64,000 nucleotides of DNA from Phialocephala subalpina (taxonomy: Eukaryota > Ascomycota > Leotiomycetes > Helotiales > Mollisiaceae), in the NCBI GenBank assembly GCA_900073065.1, contig FJOG01000048.1, forward strand, positions 168,740 to 232,739, written 5' to 3'. The translations under genes were made by a program, and so were the position numbers. The notes beneath the pieces were generated by a model. The model saw only the letters and a program-made list of their open reading frames with translations, was not told the origin of the DNA and ran no database searches. Below are positions 31,687 through 43,282 of this stretch, in pieces (position 1 is the stretch's first letter; each line of letters begins with the position of its first letter).

Positions 31687-32982
31687 CTACTGTCCAGGCA
31701 CAACATAACTCCACTCATGCTCCTCATCCCCATACTGCCTCGCCGAAATCCAATCCAACATCTTCTGCGCCACCTCCCCCGCCTCCTGATCGGGTCTCAA
31801 CCCACACTCTACCAGATTCCCCTTCCAGCTAATATTCCGCACCGGACTAACAACAGCCGCCGTCCCCGCCCCAAACGCCTCCAACAACCTCCCCTCCTTA
31901 CTCGCCTCAAACAACTCCGGCATCGTATACTTCCTCTCCGAAATAATCCACCCCTCAGGCGCCAACTTCTCCCTCGCCAAGCTCAACACAGAATCCCTCG
32001 TAACACCCTCAAGGATCGTCCCATCCAGCGGCGCAGTGACCAACTCCTTCTGTCCAGTTTCTTTGTTTTTGATAGCAACGAACATATTCATAGTCCCCAC
32101 CTCAGTAACAAACTCCTCATCCCCAAACAACCACAGATTCTGATGGAACCCTCTCTTCGCGGCCTCGAGTTGTGGCACGATACACGGCGCGTAATTGGCG
32201 CCTAGTTTCTTGTCTCCTACTCCGCCGGGCCAGGCGCGGACGGCGTAGTCGGTTGCTTCGAGGGATACGGCTTTGAATCCTGTGGGGTAGTAGGGGCCGA
32301 CAGGGGAGGCAATCACGTATAGTAATGCCGAGCCAGGAGGTCCTACGCCTAGTGTGCGTTGTGTTCCAATCATCGTTGGTCTCAAGTACAAACTATACCC
32401 TCTCGCATCAGGTATGAATCTCTTCTCAAGCGCAGCGAATTTCGCAATGAGCTCAATCATAGCCGCTCCGTCAAATGTAGGGAGAGCAATTCGTGCAGAG
32501 GATTTATTCATCCGTTCCATGTTCTTGGTGGGACGGAAGAGGCGGACTTTTCCAGAGGTGTCTTTGTAGGCCTTCATTCCTTCGAAACATTCGAATGCGT
32601 AGTGGAAGACGCAGGAGGCGGGATCGAGGGAGAGGTTTTGGTAGGGGGTTATGCGGGGGGCGAGCCAGCCTGATGAAGCTGTCCATTCGAGGGATAGCAT
32701 GTGGTCTGTTGTCAATTGTTAGTAGTGAAGCTTGAGAGTCAATTGAAGAGAAGGGTGGGAGTCAATTGAGAACATACCAGTGAAAGTCCGTCCAAACACA
32801 AGCTCAGTAGGAGGAACCAATTCTTTCGGCGTCGTAGTCTCCAGGATAGACAATTTGCTCGGATCAATATCCTGTAACTTAACTGTTGACGCAGCATTGG
32901 CTTGGATACTGTAAGCTCTCGTACAAGCAGCAACCAGCCTCGAAGGCGATCGCAAGCTCTGCGGACGCAATTGACGGAGCAT
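31687..32982 (-). CDS. Mitochondrial branched-chain-amino-acid aminotransferase
   Basis: Two exons (32982-32778, 32705-31687; intron 72 nt) give 407 aa. The N-terminus [24 protein letters not shown] is a mitochondrial targeting sequence. The class IV PLP aminotransferase fold is clear: [37 protein letters not shown], then the PLP-lysine segment [14 protein letters not shown], then [19 protein letters not shown] and [14 protein letters not shown]. The enzyme interconverts Leu/Ile/Val and their 2-oxo acids with 2-oxoglutarate/glutamate, and the presequence points to the matrix, biosynthetic isozyme (yeast BAT1-like). I chose the ATG at 32982 rather than 33105 because it starts directly with the presequence. 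It is divergent from the Scy1-like gene. Confidence 0.95.
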
Positions 32983-33501
32983 CTTGATCAATTGAGGAGT
33001 GGAGATGTGAGGTGAAGTTGAATTGACCACCTCAGTGGGAAATGGTCCTTCACCAGCGTGGAGTAACGGTGTACGAGAGAGATTGTTGTTGACTCGGTGA
33101 TTCACAGCTCAATATATTTTCTGGAGAGCTCCTGATATCGGAGCTCACTGCCCGTTCCAAAGCGAAGCGAAGCGCTCTGTTACCGTCTGAAGATTTGGAG
33201 CCTCGCCCGAAAGGCCAACACTCAACCCAGTCAATCACATCACGCTGCTGACGAGGCTCTGGACATCAAAGAGACTCAACCAATCGCAGAGAATACGAGT
33301 GTATACGACAACATTTCCAGAAGATCAGGCAAACATCAAAATATCTCCTATTTCTTTCCTTCTGCCTCCCACAACGTGCGCAGCCGTCCAAGGAACAAAG
33401 ACACCTTCGGCCTTGACATCAGGCTTATCTAGCTCAATGCACCCCTAAACCACCACCGCTGCAAGACAGCAATCGCTCACACGAGCGCATCACTCACCAC
33501 G
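32983..33501. promoter_or_regulatory. Divergent promoter region
   Basis: 519 bp between the divergent aminotransferase and Scy1-like genes. It must contain both promoters. No distinct motif is called. Confidence 0.4.
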
Positions 33502-36498
33502 ATGTTCAGCTCAGCGCTGAAATCCTTCTCCTCGAACATCAATTCCAACTACAGCATTTCCTCTACACCGAGTTCGACATCTGGACCATGGAAGATCTAC
33601 GATGCGAAGAAGAAGTCGACGGCAAAGGCTGTGAGTGTCTTTGTCTTTGATCGCAAGAGCTTGGATGCACATGCTGGTTCTTTGGGAAGGTCGAGCGCTT
33701 CGAGTCTGAAGAAGGCGACGGAAGAGGTGGTGGAGAGGTTGAAGAAGGAAGCGAGTTCTCTGGCTAGGTTGCGACATCCTAATATTCTCGAGCTTGTTGA
33801 GCCGGTGGAGGAGACGAGGAGTGGTGGACTGCAGTTCGCGACTGAGGTTGTGACGGCGTCATTGGCAGGTCTGCTGCAAGAGAAGGACGATCAGGAGAGA
33901 TCCGGTGGTGTGGGAGGGAGGCCGAGTCGATATGTCACTGAGGATTCGGAAGGTGGCAGAAGGAGGAGGGAATTGGAAATTGATGAGTTGGAGATACAAA
34001 AGGGGCTTGAGCAGATCAGCAAAGCATTGGAGTTTCTGCATGATAATGCAGGGCTTGTTCATGGGAACTTGACCCCTGATGCGGTCTTTGTGAATGCAAA
34101 GGTAGGAGATGCAGCCAAGACATGTGGGCAATCGCTGATGTTCAACAGTCCGACTGGAAGATCAGCGGACTTTCCTTCTCAAGTCCCCCAGAAGGCTCCA
34201 CGAAGGCAGAAGGAGGAGGGAATTGGAAATTGATGAGTTGGAGATACAAAAGGGGCTTGAGCAGATCAGCAAAGCATTGGAGTTTCTGCATGATAATGCA
34301 GGGCTTGTTCATGGGAACTTGACCCCTGATGCGGTCTTTGTGAATGCAAAGGTAGGAGATGCAGCCAAGACATGTGGGCAATCGCTGATGTTCAACAGTC
34401 CGACTGGAAGATCAGCGGACTTTCCTTCTCAAGTCCCCCAGAAGGCTCCACGAAATACCCTCTGCTAGCAATTCTTTCTTGTCTTCAAGGCCGATTCCTA
34501 AGGATCTTACTGCGAGTGTGTTGCCGCGATTGATTACGAGGAGGCCGGCGCAGAGGATGACGGCGAAAGAGTTTCAGCAGAGTGCTTACTTTGACAATAT
34601 ATTGATCTCTACGATCCGGTTCTTGGATTCATTACCAGCAAAGACTCCGAATGAGAAGGCACAGTTTATGCGCGGGCTTTCTAGGGTGTTACCATCATTT
34701 CCTAAATCTGTGCTGGACAAGAAGGTGCTTCCGGCATTGCTTGAGGAGATGAAGGATCGAGAGCTGCTGTCTCTGATCTTGCAGAATGTCTTCAAGATTA
34801 TTGAGTTACTGCCTTCTGGGCGACGACCGTTCACGGAGAAGATAATACCAAGGCTACGGGAGATTTTCATTCCTCCCAGCAACTCGAAAACACCTCCTGA
34901 GCGTGATCCTGCGAAGGAAGCTGGTCTGATGGTGTTGTTGGAACACATCAAAGCTATCACTCACAACTGTTCTGGGAAGGAATTCAAGGATGGTAAGCGA
35001 AATTTACATGGAGCTATAAACATTGCTGACCTAGCTAGATATCCTTCCCATCATCCACCTGGCGATTGAGTCTCCCACACACAGTATCGTGGACGCTGCG
35101 CTGCGAAGCCTGCCGGTCATCCTGCCCGTGCTAGATTTCTCGACGATCAAGAACGAGTTATTCCCTGTGATAGCATCAGTGTTCACGAAGACAAGCAGTC
35201 TTGGAATCAAGGTCCGCGGACTTGAAGCTTTTGTCATTCTCTGCGGTGGTTCCGTTGACTCCGCTGCAAGTAATGACGGCTTGAATGGTATCGTGAATGA
35301 GGCTGTAGCGAAGAAGAGTTCCTCGACTGCTCTGGACAAATACACCATGCAGGAGAAGATCGTCCCTCTCATCAAGGGCATCAAGACGAAAGAACCAGCT
35401 GTCGCCATGGCTTCGCTGAATGTGCTACGGCAGGTTGGAACAGTAGCGGATACGGACTTCGTTGCCTTCGATATTCTACCCGTATTGTGGAGCATGAGCT
35501 TGGGTCCACTGCTAGACCTGAAGCAATTTCAGGCTTTCATGGAGCTCGTCAAAACGCTGTCAACTAGGGTCGAATCCGAGCACACGAAGAAGCTTCAAGA
35601 ACTATCAGGGACTAATGGCAACAAGTCGAAGGGGAATGATGACTTCATGTCTTTCGACGCGGGTAGTGCGTTCGGGGCAACTAATGGTTCCTCTAACGAT
35701 CCAGAAATCGACTTTGAGCGCTTGGTCAAAGGGACTACTGCGCCTACGACCACCTCGAATCCTCTTGATGGCGGATGGGATACTGTTCCAGTTAGTCCTC
35801 GGCCGGTGCAGAATCATCAAAAGACTCCATCATTCGCATGGTCAACACCAAGCCCAACAACAGCAACTATGCTGAGCTCATCAATGGCCGCACCCCTCAG
35901 GCCTCAGCAAGGACCGACATCGAGAACTATAACACCAGACCTATCCCGCTTCGATGCACTCTCACCAAGCTCCACCCAATTCTCACAACCTCTACAACCA
36001 CAAAGCGCATTCAGCACGCCTCTGCAACCTCAAACTCACACCCAACCAACATATAACGCACCACCTCTCCAACCACAACAATCTGGGTTCCAAACCCAAC
36101 CACAATCAACAATCAACTGGGGCGCCGCAACGGCACCTACTCATAACCCATGGGCCAGCTCGAGTACCTTGCAAAACTCAAGTCCCTCACTCTCGCAACT
36201 CGGCAACTCGATGTCGAATCTTTCAATGAATAATCGACCAGCGATGAGTAACTCAAACACATTTTCTCTAAATCCTCCTCCTGGCCAACAAAGACCCGGT
36301 ATGGGATCCGGTAACTCTTTCTCTTTACCTCCCCCACCGGGAGGAAATGCGTTCCAATCTCAATCGAGTGTTGGATTCTCCACGCCGACGCAGCAGAGTG
36401 CATTTGCTCCTCCACCGCAGCAGCAGGGGAATATGGGGTTTGGGGCGCCGCCTCAGCAGAAGAAGAGTGGGTTGGATGCTTGGGAGAGTTTGTTGTAA
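33502..36498 (+). CDS. Scy1/SCYL2-like pseudokinase with HEAT repeats (frame broken in this sequence)
   Basis: The N-terminus (MFSSALKSFSSNINSNYSIS, then GPWKIYDAKKKSTAKAVSVF) is the hallmark of fungal Scy1. A kinase-like domain follows (LRHPNILELVEPVEETRSG, FLHDNAGLVHGNLTPDAVFV, with HGN where active kinases have HRD). After an intron, TDWKISGLSFSSPPEGSTK is reached. There a 250 bp exact tandem duplication shifts the frame, and the expected rest of the C-lobe (roughly 80 residues) is absent. Coding resumes at about 34465 (NSFLSSRPIPKDLTASVLPR), runs through ARM/HEAT repeats (LLSLILQNVFKIIELLPSGR), crosses a 46 nt intron (34993-35038) and ends in a Gln/Pro/Asn-rich tail closing GLDAWESLL. Scy1/SCYL2 proteins act in clathrin/TGN-endosome traffic and signalling. 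The gene is conserved, so an assembly error may explain the break. Confidence 0.8.
33955..34454 (+). repeat. Exact 250 bp tandem duplication
   Basis: Bases 33955-34204 are repeated at 34205-34454 with no difference that I could find. The unit starts GGCAGAAGGAGGAGGG and ends GAAGGCTCCACGAA. It spans one exon/intron/exon portion of the Scy1-like kinase domain, and 250 is not a multiple of three. Confidence 0.9.
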
Positions 36499-37209
36499 AT
36501 ATGTGTATATTGATGCATTTCAAGCCCGGGTACAAAAGCGATGATTCCCAGAGGGGAGGAGGAAGGGTAGGGTAGGATATGACCGCATGGTAGTTTGATT
36601 GTGCATATAGACATACACATGAATCAAATGGAGGCAGTGACGGATGTCACGACATTTCGATTTTGAACATTGAATCGCGATATTTCTTTCAAGTCACTGA
36701 TCCACAGAGATGTTGGTGATCGGATTGGCCGAGACAACATTGAAGAAGGCCTGCTGAATAAGGAGGCGAGGTGTACGTAAAAATATCAAATGTGTCCCCA
36801 GTGGCAACAGCTGTCGGAACATCCGTACAAAACAGGGAACATGGCGCGCAACTCTAAATCTGCCAACTGCCATCAACTACCGGACCAGGTGTCACGCCAA
36901 CAAAATACGAAGGGTAACCACCCAGCTGCGCGATGACATCCCCTTGTGAACCAAGATATTTCTTTTTTACGATACACTGCATACACCCACCAATCACGAC
37001 TCAGCTTAGACGCAACTTAAAGGCTACCCAATCAAGTTAGCCCTCGATCATCTTTTAACCTGTGGCTTAGCGGCGTCGCTCACATCAACCACTGAACCCA
37101 GCCTCGCGCCCAAACAGCGTGGCTATGCAAGCAAGCCTAAATATTGAGACATTTCGTAGATCTCAACCTCAACTCGTGCCAGCTACATAACAACCCCATC
37201 GCCCCCATC
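36499..37209. other. Intergenic, nothing recognised
   Basis: About 710 bp between two plus-strand genes. The last 250 bp is C-rich and presumably the promoter/leader of the Tvp38 gene. Confidence 0.4.
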
Positions 37210-38741
37210 ATGAACACACAAATGTACGACCCAACAATGGACCATCAACCCCCCCATCAACAGTCGCATCTCCCCTACTCAGCAGAAGAAGATATAGGCG
37301 ATGCCCCTCGACCGCCTGCAGTCAGGCTGTATGATCCGCCTGTTGAGCATTCAGCCCCAGCGACGACGTCGACGTTCGCACCACCACCACCACGACAGCA
37401 ACTTGATCCTGCGTATGGGGGAGGGACGAGTAAATGGGAACCGAACAGGACGACCGCTGGGAGTTTTATCCAAGGCCTGAAGCCCAAGAAGAAGATCAGC
37501 AAGAAGTGGCAGAGGAGGTTATATTGGTATGTCACTGTCACGTGTTTTTCTCGCATCTATTTATATCCCCATTTCTTGGCTTCTTGGCTTTTTCCCTCTC
37601 ACCAGTTCGGTTTCAATATCAAACAACGTTATTAACACGAAAACAGGATCGTACCACTAGGAATCGTAGCGATTGTCTTTGCGATATTATTTGAGGTCTA
37701 CAAAGACGATTTCGAGAAATGGGTAAAACCGTTGAGTGATTGGCTCGCTGCTCCGTCGAGAGAAGCATGGACCTGGGTTATCCCGACGGCTATTCTCGTG
37801 ATTTTGAGTTTTCCGCCGCTGTTTGGACATGAGATTGTGCAGTTGATTGTTGGACTCGCGTATCCGTTGGGGGTGGCCTTGGGGATTGCGTGTGCGGGGG
37901 CGGTATTGGGAGAGGCGGCTTGTTTGTGAGTTTCCTTGAATGAGTGAAATGTGGAAATGCTGACAGGGACAGTGTTGTGTTCAAGTACTTTTTCACTGGT
38001 TGGGTCGAGAAGAAGATCGATCAGAAGGTGAATTGGGCAGCTACGGCTAGGGTCGCAAAAGAAGCTGGATTCAGAGGCGTCTTGGTTATTCGATATTCGA
38101 TCGTTCCTCCACGTAAGTTCTCCCATCCCGATATCAAAGAAATTAGACTAAAGATTCCCACAGATTTGGCAAACCCCCTATTCGCCTGCACAGGCATGAA
38201 ATTCTGGCTCTATATGGCAACCGTAATTCTCTCCCTCCCCAAATCCATGGTCTTCGTCGCTCTCGGCTCCCCCAGCTCCAAAAACTCCAAAGCAGCCAAA
38301 TACGGCAAAGTCCTCGCCATCGCAGTCGTAGTAATCATCACCGTCTTCGCCTCCGTTTGGATCAGGAAGAAGATGGCGATCGCTACGCGAGAAATCATGG
38401 CTGAAAGAGGAATTTCTAGTAGCAGTGATGAAGAGTTGGGAATGTTGACTCCAAACCCCGAGGGGACGGGGACGGATGATACGAGTTATAAAGGTGCGAA
38501 TACGCCGTTGAGCCCGCCGTTTCCGGGGTATGGGAATGGGGGGAGTGGTGCAGAGGGTTCGGTGATGTATCAGAGGCCTGTTTCTCTTCCTCCAGATCAT
38601 ACGAATACGAGTACGGCGTATGCTGGGTATCAACAGCCTATTCCTCAGGATGCGGGGAATTCGAGTTATGCGCCGTATAGACCGGATACTGTTGTTGAGG
38701 AGAGGCCTTTAGGAGGTCAGGAGACGGGGATTGTGAGATGA
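37210..38741 (+). CDS. TVP38: Tvp38-like Golgi membrane protein (SNARE-associated/VTT domain)
   Basis: Four exons (37210-37526, 37647-37925, 37967-38112, 38164-38741) give 439 aa. A Pro-rich cytosolic N-terminus ends KPKKKISKKWQRR. Membrane segments follow: PLGIVAIVFAILFEVY, AWTWVIPTAILVILSFPPLF, IVQLIVGLAYPLGVALGIAC, and FWLYMATVILSLPKSMVFVA. The VTT signature is visible as FPPLFGHEIVQLIVGLAYPL and, across the third intron, RYSIVPPHLANPLFA. The tail beyond VIITVFASVWIRKK is long, acidic and Pro/Gly/Tyr-rich. Tvp38 is a TLG2-vesicle/late-Golgi protein of the DedA/SNARE-associated family, members of which include lipid scramblases. The ATG at 37210 (MNTQMYDPT) is preferred to one 66 bases upstream. 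Confidence 0.92.
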
Positions 38742-39903
38742 TTAATTTTATGATGCGAGAGCGAGGGATGAAAGATGAAAGATGCGTTCGATTGGGAAAT
38801 GGACGCGATGTTTTTGTATGTATGACAGGTTGGGATACCCTGTATTGAAAGTTACGATGATTTATTATTATGACAATGCACCTTTTTCAATTTCATCCCT
38901 GGACGTTGACCAGATATCAGGGTACCGAGGACATTCCCTACCGAGTGGCTGCTTTAAATTTTGAAGGACAGTTGCAAGCCGAGCCTCAAGATTTCGTTGA
39001 TTTGTTGGATTACTACAACACTAGCTATTGCTTTCTTTCCTGCTTGTATGCGTTCTCTCCCTCCTTTCCTGCACATATGTTCGAGTTCTTTTCCGAGGAG
39101 TGAGCAAAGTAATATTTTTCAAAAGCATGATTCTATGAATTTTTAAGCCCTCCTCGAACTTCTCAGCTCTTGGTAGTATCTGCAGCAGTAATCGTGTTCG
39201 CCTCCAATTGAGGTCTAGTGTACGACTGTGTTTATTCCGTCGAGTGTGTCAATCAGGTGATGCGATCTACCCCCACATCCGCTAATCGTCGGGTAAAAGA
39301 TCCAAGATCTACTACCCCGCCCCCGCCTCCGTCCACATTTATGTTCCCAGTACATGCATTTTTGAACAGCGGGGTACGAGGAAACTTCTTCATGAATCAT
39401 CCCAAGAATTTGCTTGGGCCGAAGATCTACCTGGATAGTGTTGGTGAAGTCATCACCGGCTTCCAATCATGGGCTGCAATTGATATCAATCGGTCCTTTC
39501 GCTCCCACTTCGCTACCTACTGTCCCGAGATCTCAGAAGTCTATCTACGTTCAGACGAAGTCAATCCCCAGATTCTCCACACAATACCCTACTTCGACCC
39601 GACTACTCGCTCACGGTTGTGGCTGGAGGCTTCTTTGACTTCCGCTCGGCACTGCCGGTACCTCGTGGGCCAAAGCCTCCTTGTCATCACGCACAACATT
39701 GCCAGCATTCCCCATACTTTCGTCTCAACTTTTCCCCGGTTCTTCACTTCAAGATGCCTTTGGCGAGCCGAAGTTTTGCCATGGCCTCTGATGTCGATGT
39801 CGGGGTTCGGATGCATCGTCGCGGGGCAGAGCATATATATCTTGTTATCATCTCGTTGTAATTCTTCCTCGTTGTTTTTCATACCGTTCAATCAATCGTC
39901 ATC
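38742..39903. other. Intergenic, nothing recognised
   Basis: About 1.16 kb. A 237-codon plus-strand ORF (39218-39931) overlaps the start of the rhamnosidase-like gene in another frame and looks spurious. It is C/T-rich near 39290-39350 and 39700-39800. Confidence 0.4.
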
Positions 39904-42005
39904 ATGTCCAGACTTTTCTTCCTCCTTGTAGCAGCCCTCAGTAGTAGCTTTGTCTCTGCCGTCCCGTACAGCGAGTACATCCTCGCACCGGAAACTCGGA
40001 ACCTCCACCCTGCTTCCGTACACAAGGTCAACGGTACTGTTACCAATGTCAACTCTCTCATCGAACCCTCCGAAGGCAGTACAACATTCTACGGCAATTC
40101 ATCAGTCACCTTCGACTATGGAAAGAATATCGCTGGAGTCGTCAGCGTGACAGTTGCCAACTCTTCGTCACCCGACGCACTCATCGGCTTGACCTACACC
40201 GAATCAAGTCTTTGGATCAATGGACAAGCTAGCGATGCTACAGCGGACGCTGGACTCGATGAGGTGCTGTGGCTTCCTGTCGGAAAGGGTCCAGGAACTT
40301 ACACGGTAGAGAGATATCATGAGAGAGGTGCTTTCAGATATCTCAGTCTGGTCAACAATGGCACTGCAAGTATAGTTGTAACAAGCGTCGTCACGAACTT
40401 CACTGCTGCACCTCTACAAAACTTGAGAGAATATGCGGGGTACTTCCACTCGAACGATGAGCTTTTGAATCGGATTTGGTATGCTGGTGAGTATCCCTCT
40501 TCCTAATTTCGTGATTACATGGCTGATGAGATGTAGGAGCATACACAAACCAAATCTGCAACATCGACCCGCACTGGGGCAACGCTCTCGTCCACCTCGG
40601 CACCATTAGCTCCAATATGACCATCTCCCTTCCCCAAACAGACACCTGGTACAACAACGCCACCATCACCGAAGGCGGAAGCTGCGTTGTCGACGGCGCA
40701 AAACGCGATCGTCAAGTTTGGCCTGGCGATATGTCCGTTGCTCTCCCCAGCATCTTCGTCTCTACCAACGATTTGGTATCGGTTCAGAATTCGTTGAATT
40801 CGCTGTTGGCGTTGCAGAATGCCAGTACGGGACAGTTGCCGTATGCGGGGTATCCCTTTAATGAGCTCGGTATTGTCAGCTTCACATACCATCTGTACAG
40901 CTTGATTGGCATCTCATATTACTATCAATACTCCGGGGATTTAGGGTATCTGCAAAGTGTTTGGCACCACTTCACCTTTGGCCTAGCTTGGTCATTGAGC
41001 TACATTGACGACTCAGGAATGATGAATGTAACTTCAGCAGCAGATTGGCTCCGTGTCGGCATGGGTGGACATGTTCGTACCTATCATTATCTCTCCTCGC
41101 CTCACGCTAACACGAAGCAGAACATCGAAGCAAACGCAATCCTCTACTACACCCTAACCCAAGGCATCTCCCTCGCCACCATCCTCAACGACACCACCTC
41201 CGCTTCCTCCTGGGCAACAACAGCATCAACTCTCAAAGTTGCAGCAAACAAAGCCCTCTGGAACCCCACAACAAACCTCTACACCGACAACGAAACCACC
41301 ACCCTCTCCCCGCAAGATGGAAACGCATGGGCTATAAAAGCCAACCTCACTTTATCCCCCGAACAAAACCAGAAAATTTCTCAAGCGTTGAAAGCTAGAT
41401 GGGGTACATACGGTGCCCCCGCCCCGGAAGCAGGCTCCCCTCTCACCATCTCCCCATTCATCGGATCATTCGAACTAGAAGCCCACCTCCTAGCCTCCGA
41501 CCCAGCCTCAGCACTTGAACTCATCCGTCGACAGTGGGGATTCATGCTCAACGATCCCCGCATGACGAACAGTACATTCATAGAAGGCTTTTCAGCCGAT
41601 GGTTCACTTCACTATGCGCCTTATACGAATGACCCTAGAGTGAGCCATGCTCATGGATGGTCAACTGGTCCGACGAGTTTGATGAGTTTCTATATCGCGG
41701 GAATTCGTTTGGAAGAGGCGGGTGGGGGGACTTGGAGAATTGCGCCACAGGCAGGGGACCTGACGGAGGTGGCAGCTGGGTTCTCGACTGCACTGGGTTG
41801 GTTTGAGAATAAGATGCAGGCCAGCGGAGGGACGAATGGGACGATTACGGAGATGAGATTTAGTACGCCGGTGGGGACGACGGGGAGTGTGAGCTTACCT
41901 GGGGTCAAGGGGACGCTGAAAGGTGTGGATGGGGAGAGTGCGGTATTGGTTGACGGTGTTGCGGAGGGCTTAAAAGGCGGCAATTGGACGCTAGCCATTT
42001 CATGA
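39904..42005 (+). CDS. Secreted GH78 alpha-L-rhamnosidase-like glycosidase
   Basis: Three exons (39904-40486, 40537-41072, 41121-42005) give 667 aa. A signal peptide (MSRLFFLLVAALSSSFVSA) leads to many Asn-x-Ser/Thr sites, so the protein is secreted and N-glycosylated. The N-terminal beta-sandwich is followed by the six-hairpin catalytic region with VVDGAKRDRQVWPGD at about residue 247-261, the GH78-type acidic motif. Further typical segments are DWLRVGMGG, then HNIEANAILYYTL style after splicing, and SHAHGWSTGPTS near the end. Such enzymes remove rhamnose from plant glycosides or pectin. The second intron (41073-41120, 48 nt, CTAAC branch) is a multiple of three and leaves the frame open if missed. 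The homology suggests removing it joins GGH to NIEAN. Confidence 0.88.
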
Positions 42006-42249
42006 GGCGAAAATGATTATTCTAATTAAAGACTTCTCAACACTCTTTCTCGTAGATAGACGAGTTTGCACGTGCTTTGATTTTTGCAGTCCGAAAAGGA
42101 TAAGTCGTGGTCGATAGAAGCAAAAGCCAATGTTCGCCATCCCCACCTATGACCTATCCAATGTCGACACGATACCCTCCGGCGTCAATACGATTTGGTC
42201 ATTGTGAATGGTCGGTTTCTACCTAGCGCAAATGCCTGCCACTTACCCC

Positions 42250-42720
42250 TGCTTGGTAACTTGGGTTATTAATTTTTTAAAAAAAAATTTCCCTTTGGAT
42301 TTTAAAGAATATTAATTTCGCGAATAATTAAAACCAAAATGTAATTAGTAATTAATATCGAAATATAAATTATAAAAATAAAAATATATAAAATGAATTC
42401 TTTTTATAATATTTATTATTTAATAAAATTAAAATTAATTTTAAATTTATTATATAATTTTTATTATTTTATATATTAATATTATTTATTATTATTTTTA
42501 ATTCTTTATTTAATATATATATAAAGTTTCTTAATATTTATTAAATAATTTTAATAAAGGATTTTATTAATTATTTTATTAATTAAAAAAAATTTAAAAA
42601 TTTATTAATATTATTAATTAAATTATTAGTAATAAAATAATATTATTAATTAATCAAAGAAAAATTCTTAGTTTTGAAGAAATATTAATTAGTTTCTTCA
42701 AATCAATTATAAATATTTGT
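42250..42720. other. Extreme AT-rich block
   Basis: Almost pure A/T. By hand count, 42361-42660 holds about 10 G or C in 300 bases. Edges are abrupt on both sides. No ORF or repeat unit is discernible. It is consistent with an AT isochore of repeat-derived DNA, though lower in GC than RIP alone usually leaves. Confidence 0.85.
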
Positions 42721-43282
42721 AAGGAATCGTAGCGCTCTAACTACTCATAGATATTACCGGCCTCGCGACCCCTTATAACTCCTCTCGCTAGGCGTTGCAG
42801 GCACCCCCGTTTTCTAACGTTGGTTGGAGGCGCTGTCAGCCTTGCCGATTGGTGGGATGGCTTCTGGTTTGAGTGCGAGCTACGGAACAATCTTCCCCGT
42901 AACTTGATGCGGTATGGCGTTCGTTATGCGGTCCTCTCCAAAAATTCGGCTCCAAACGAAAGCTTCAGCCTTGATATAAATATGCAGGTCAGACATAATG
43001 GGCGCTCCCAGATTGAGCTCAATGCTTCTGTATTAGGCAGCTGGATTGGAGCTGGTACATGTGGGGAGCGACGATGTCGCAGATCTAATGTGATAATTGT
43101 TATTTACGAGTTACCCCCACCCAAAATGAATCCCTCAGAAACCACGCCGTGCCGTTGCATGAAGGTGGTTTTTGATTGGCATTTGAGACCGGTTCGGTCC
43201 TCAAATATGATCACGGATGCTTTGAAGAAGAAATTATTTCTCGTCAGTCAACGCTAGAGGTTTAAACTCTCGATTTGCTGCA
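42721..43282. other. Normal-GC flank and promoter of the bZIP-ankyrin gene
   Basis: About 560 bp of ordinary composition after the AT block. A 145-codon plus-strand frame (about 42820-43257) lacks an ATG near its beginning and shows no family features. It is more likely upstream regulatory DNA. Confidence 0.4.

Noticed and set aside
39218..39931. 237-codon plus-strand ORF before the GH78 gene
   Set aside because: Ser/Thr/Arg-rich without domains and overlaps the GH78 start in another frame.
42820..43257. 145-codon plus-strand frame upstream of the bZIP gene
   Set aside because: No ATG near the beginning, no family resemblance, and it occupies the expected promoter.
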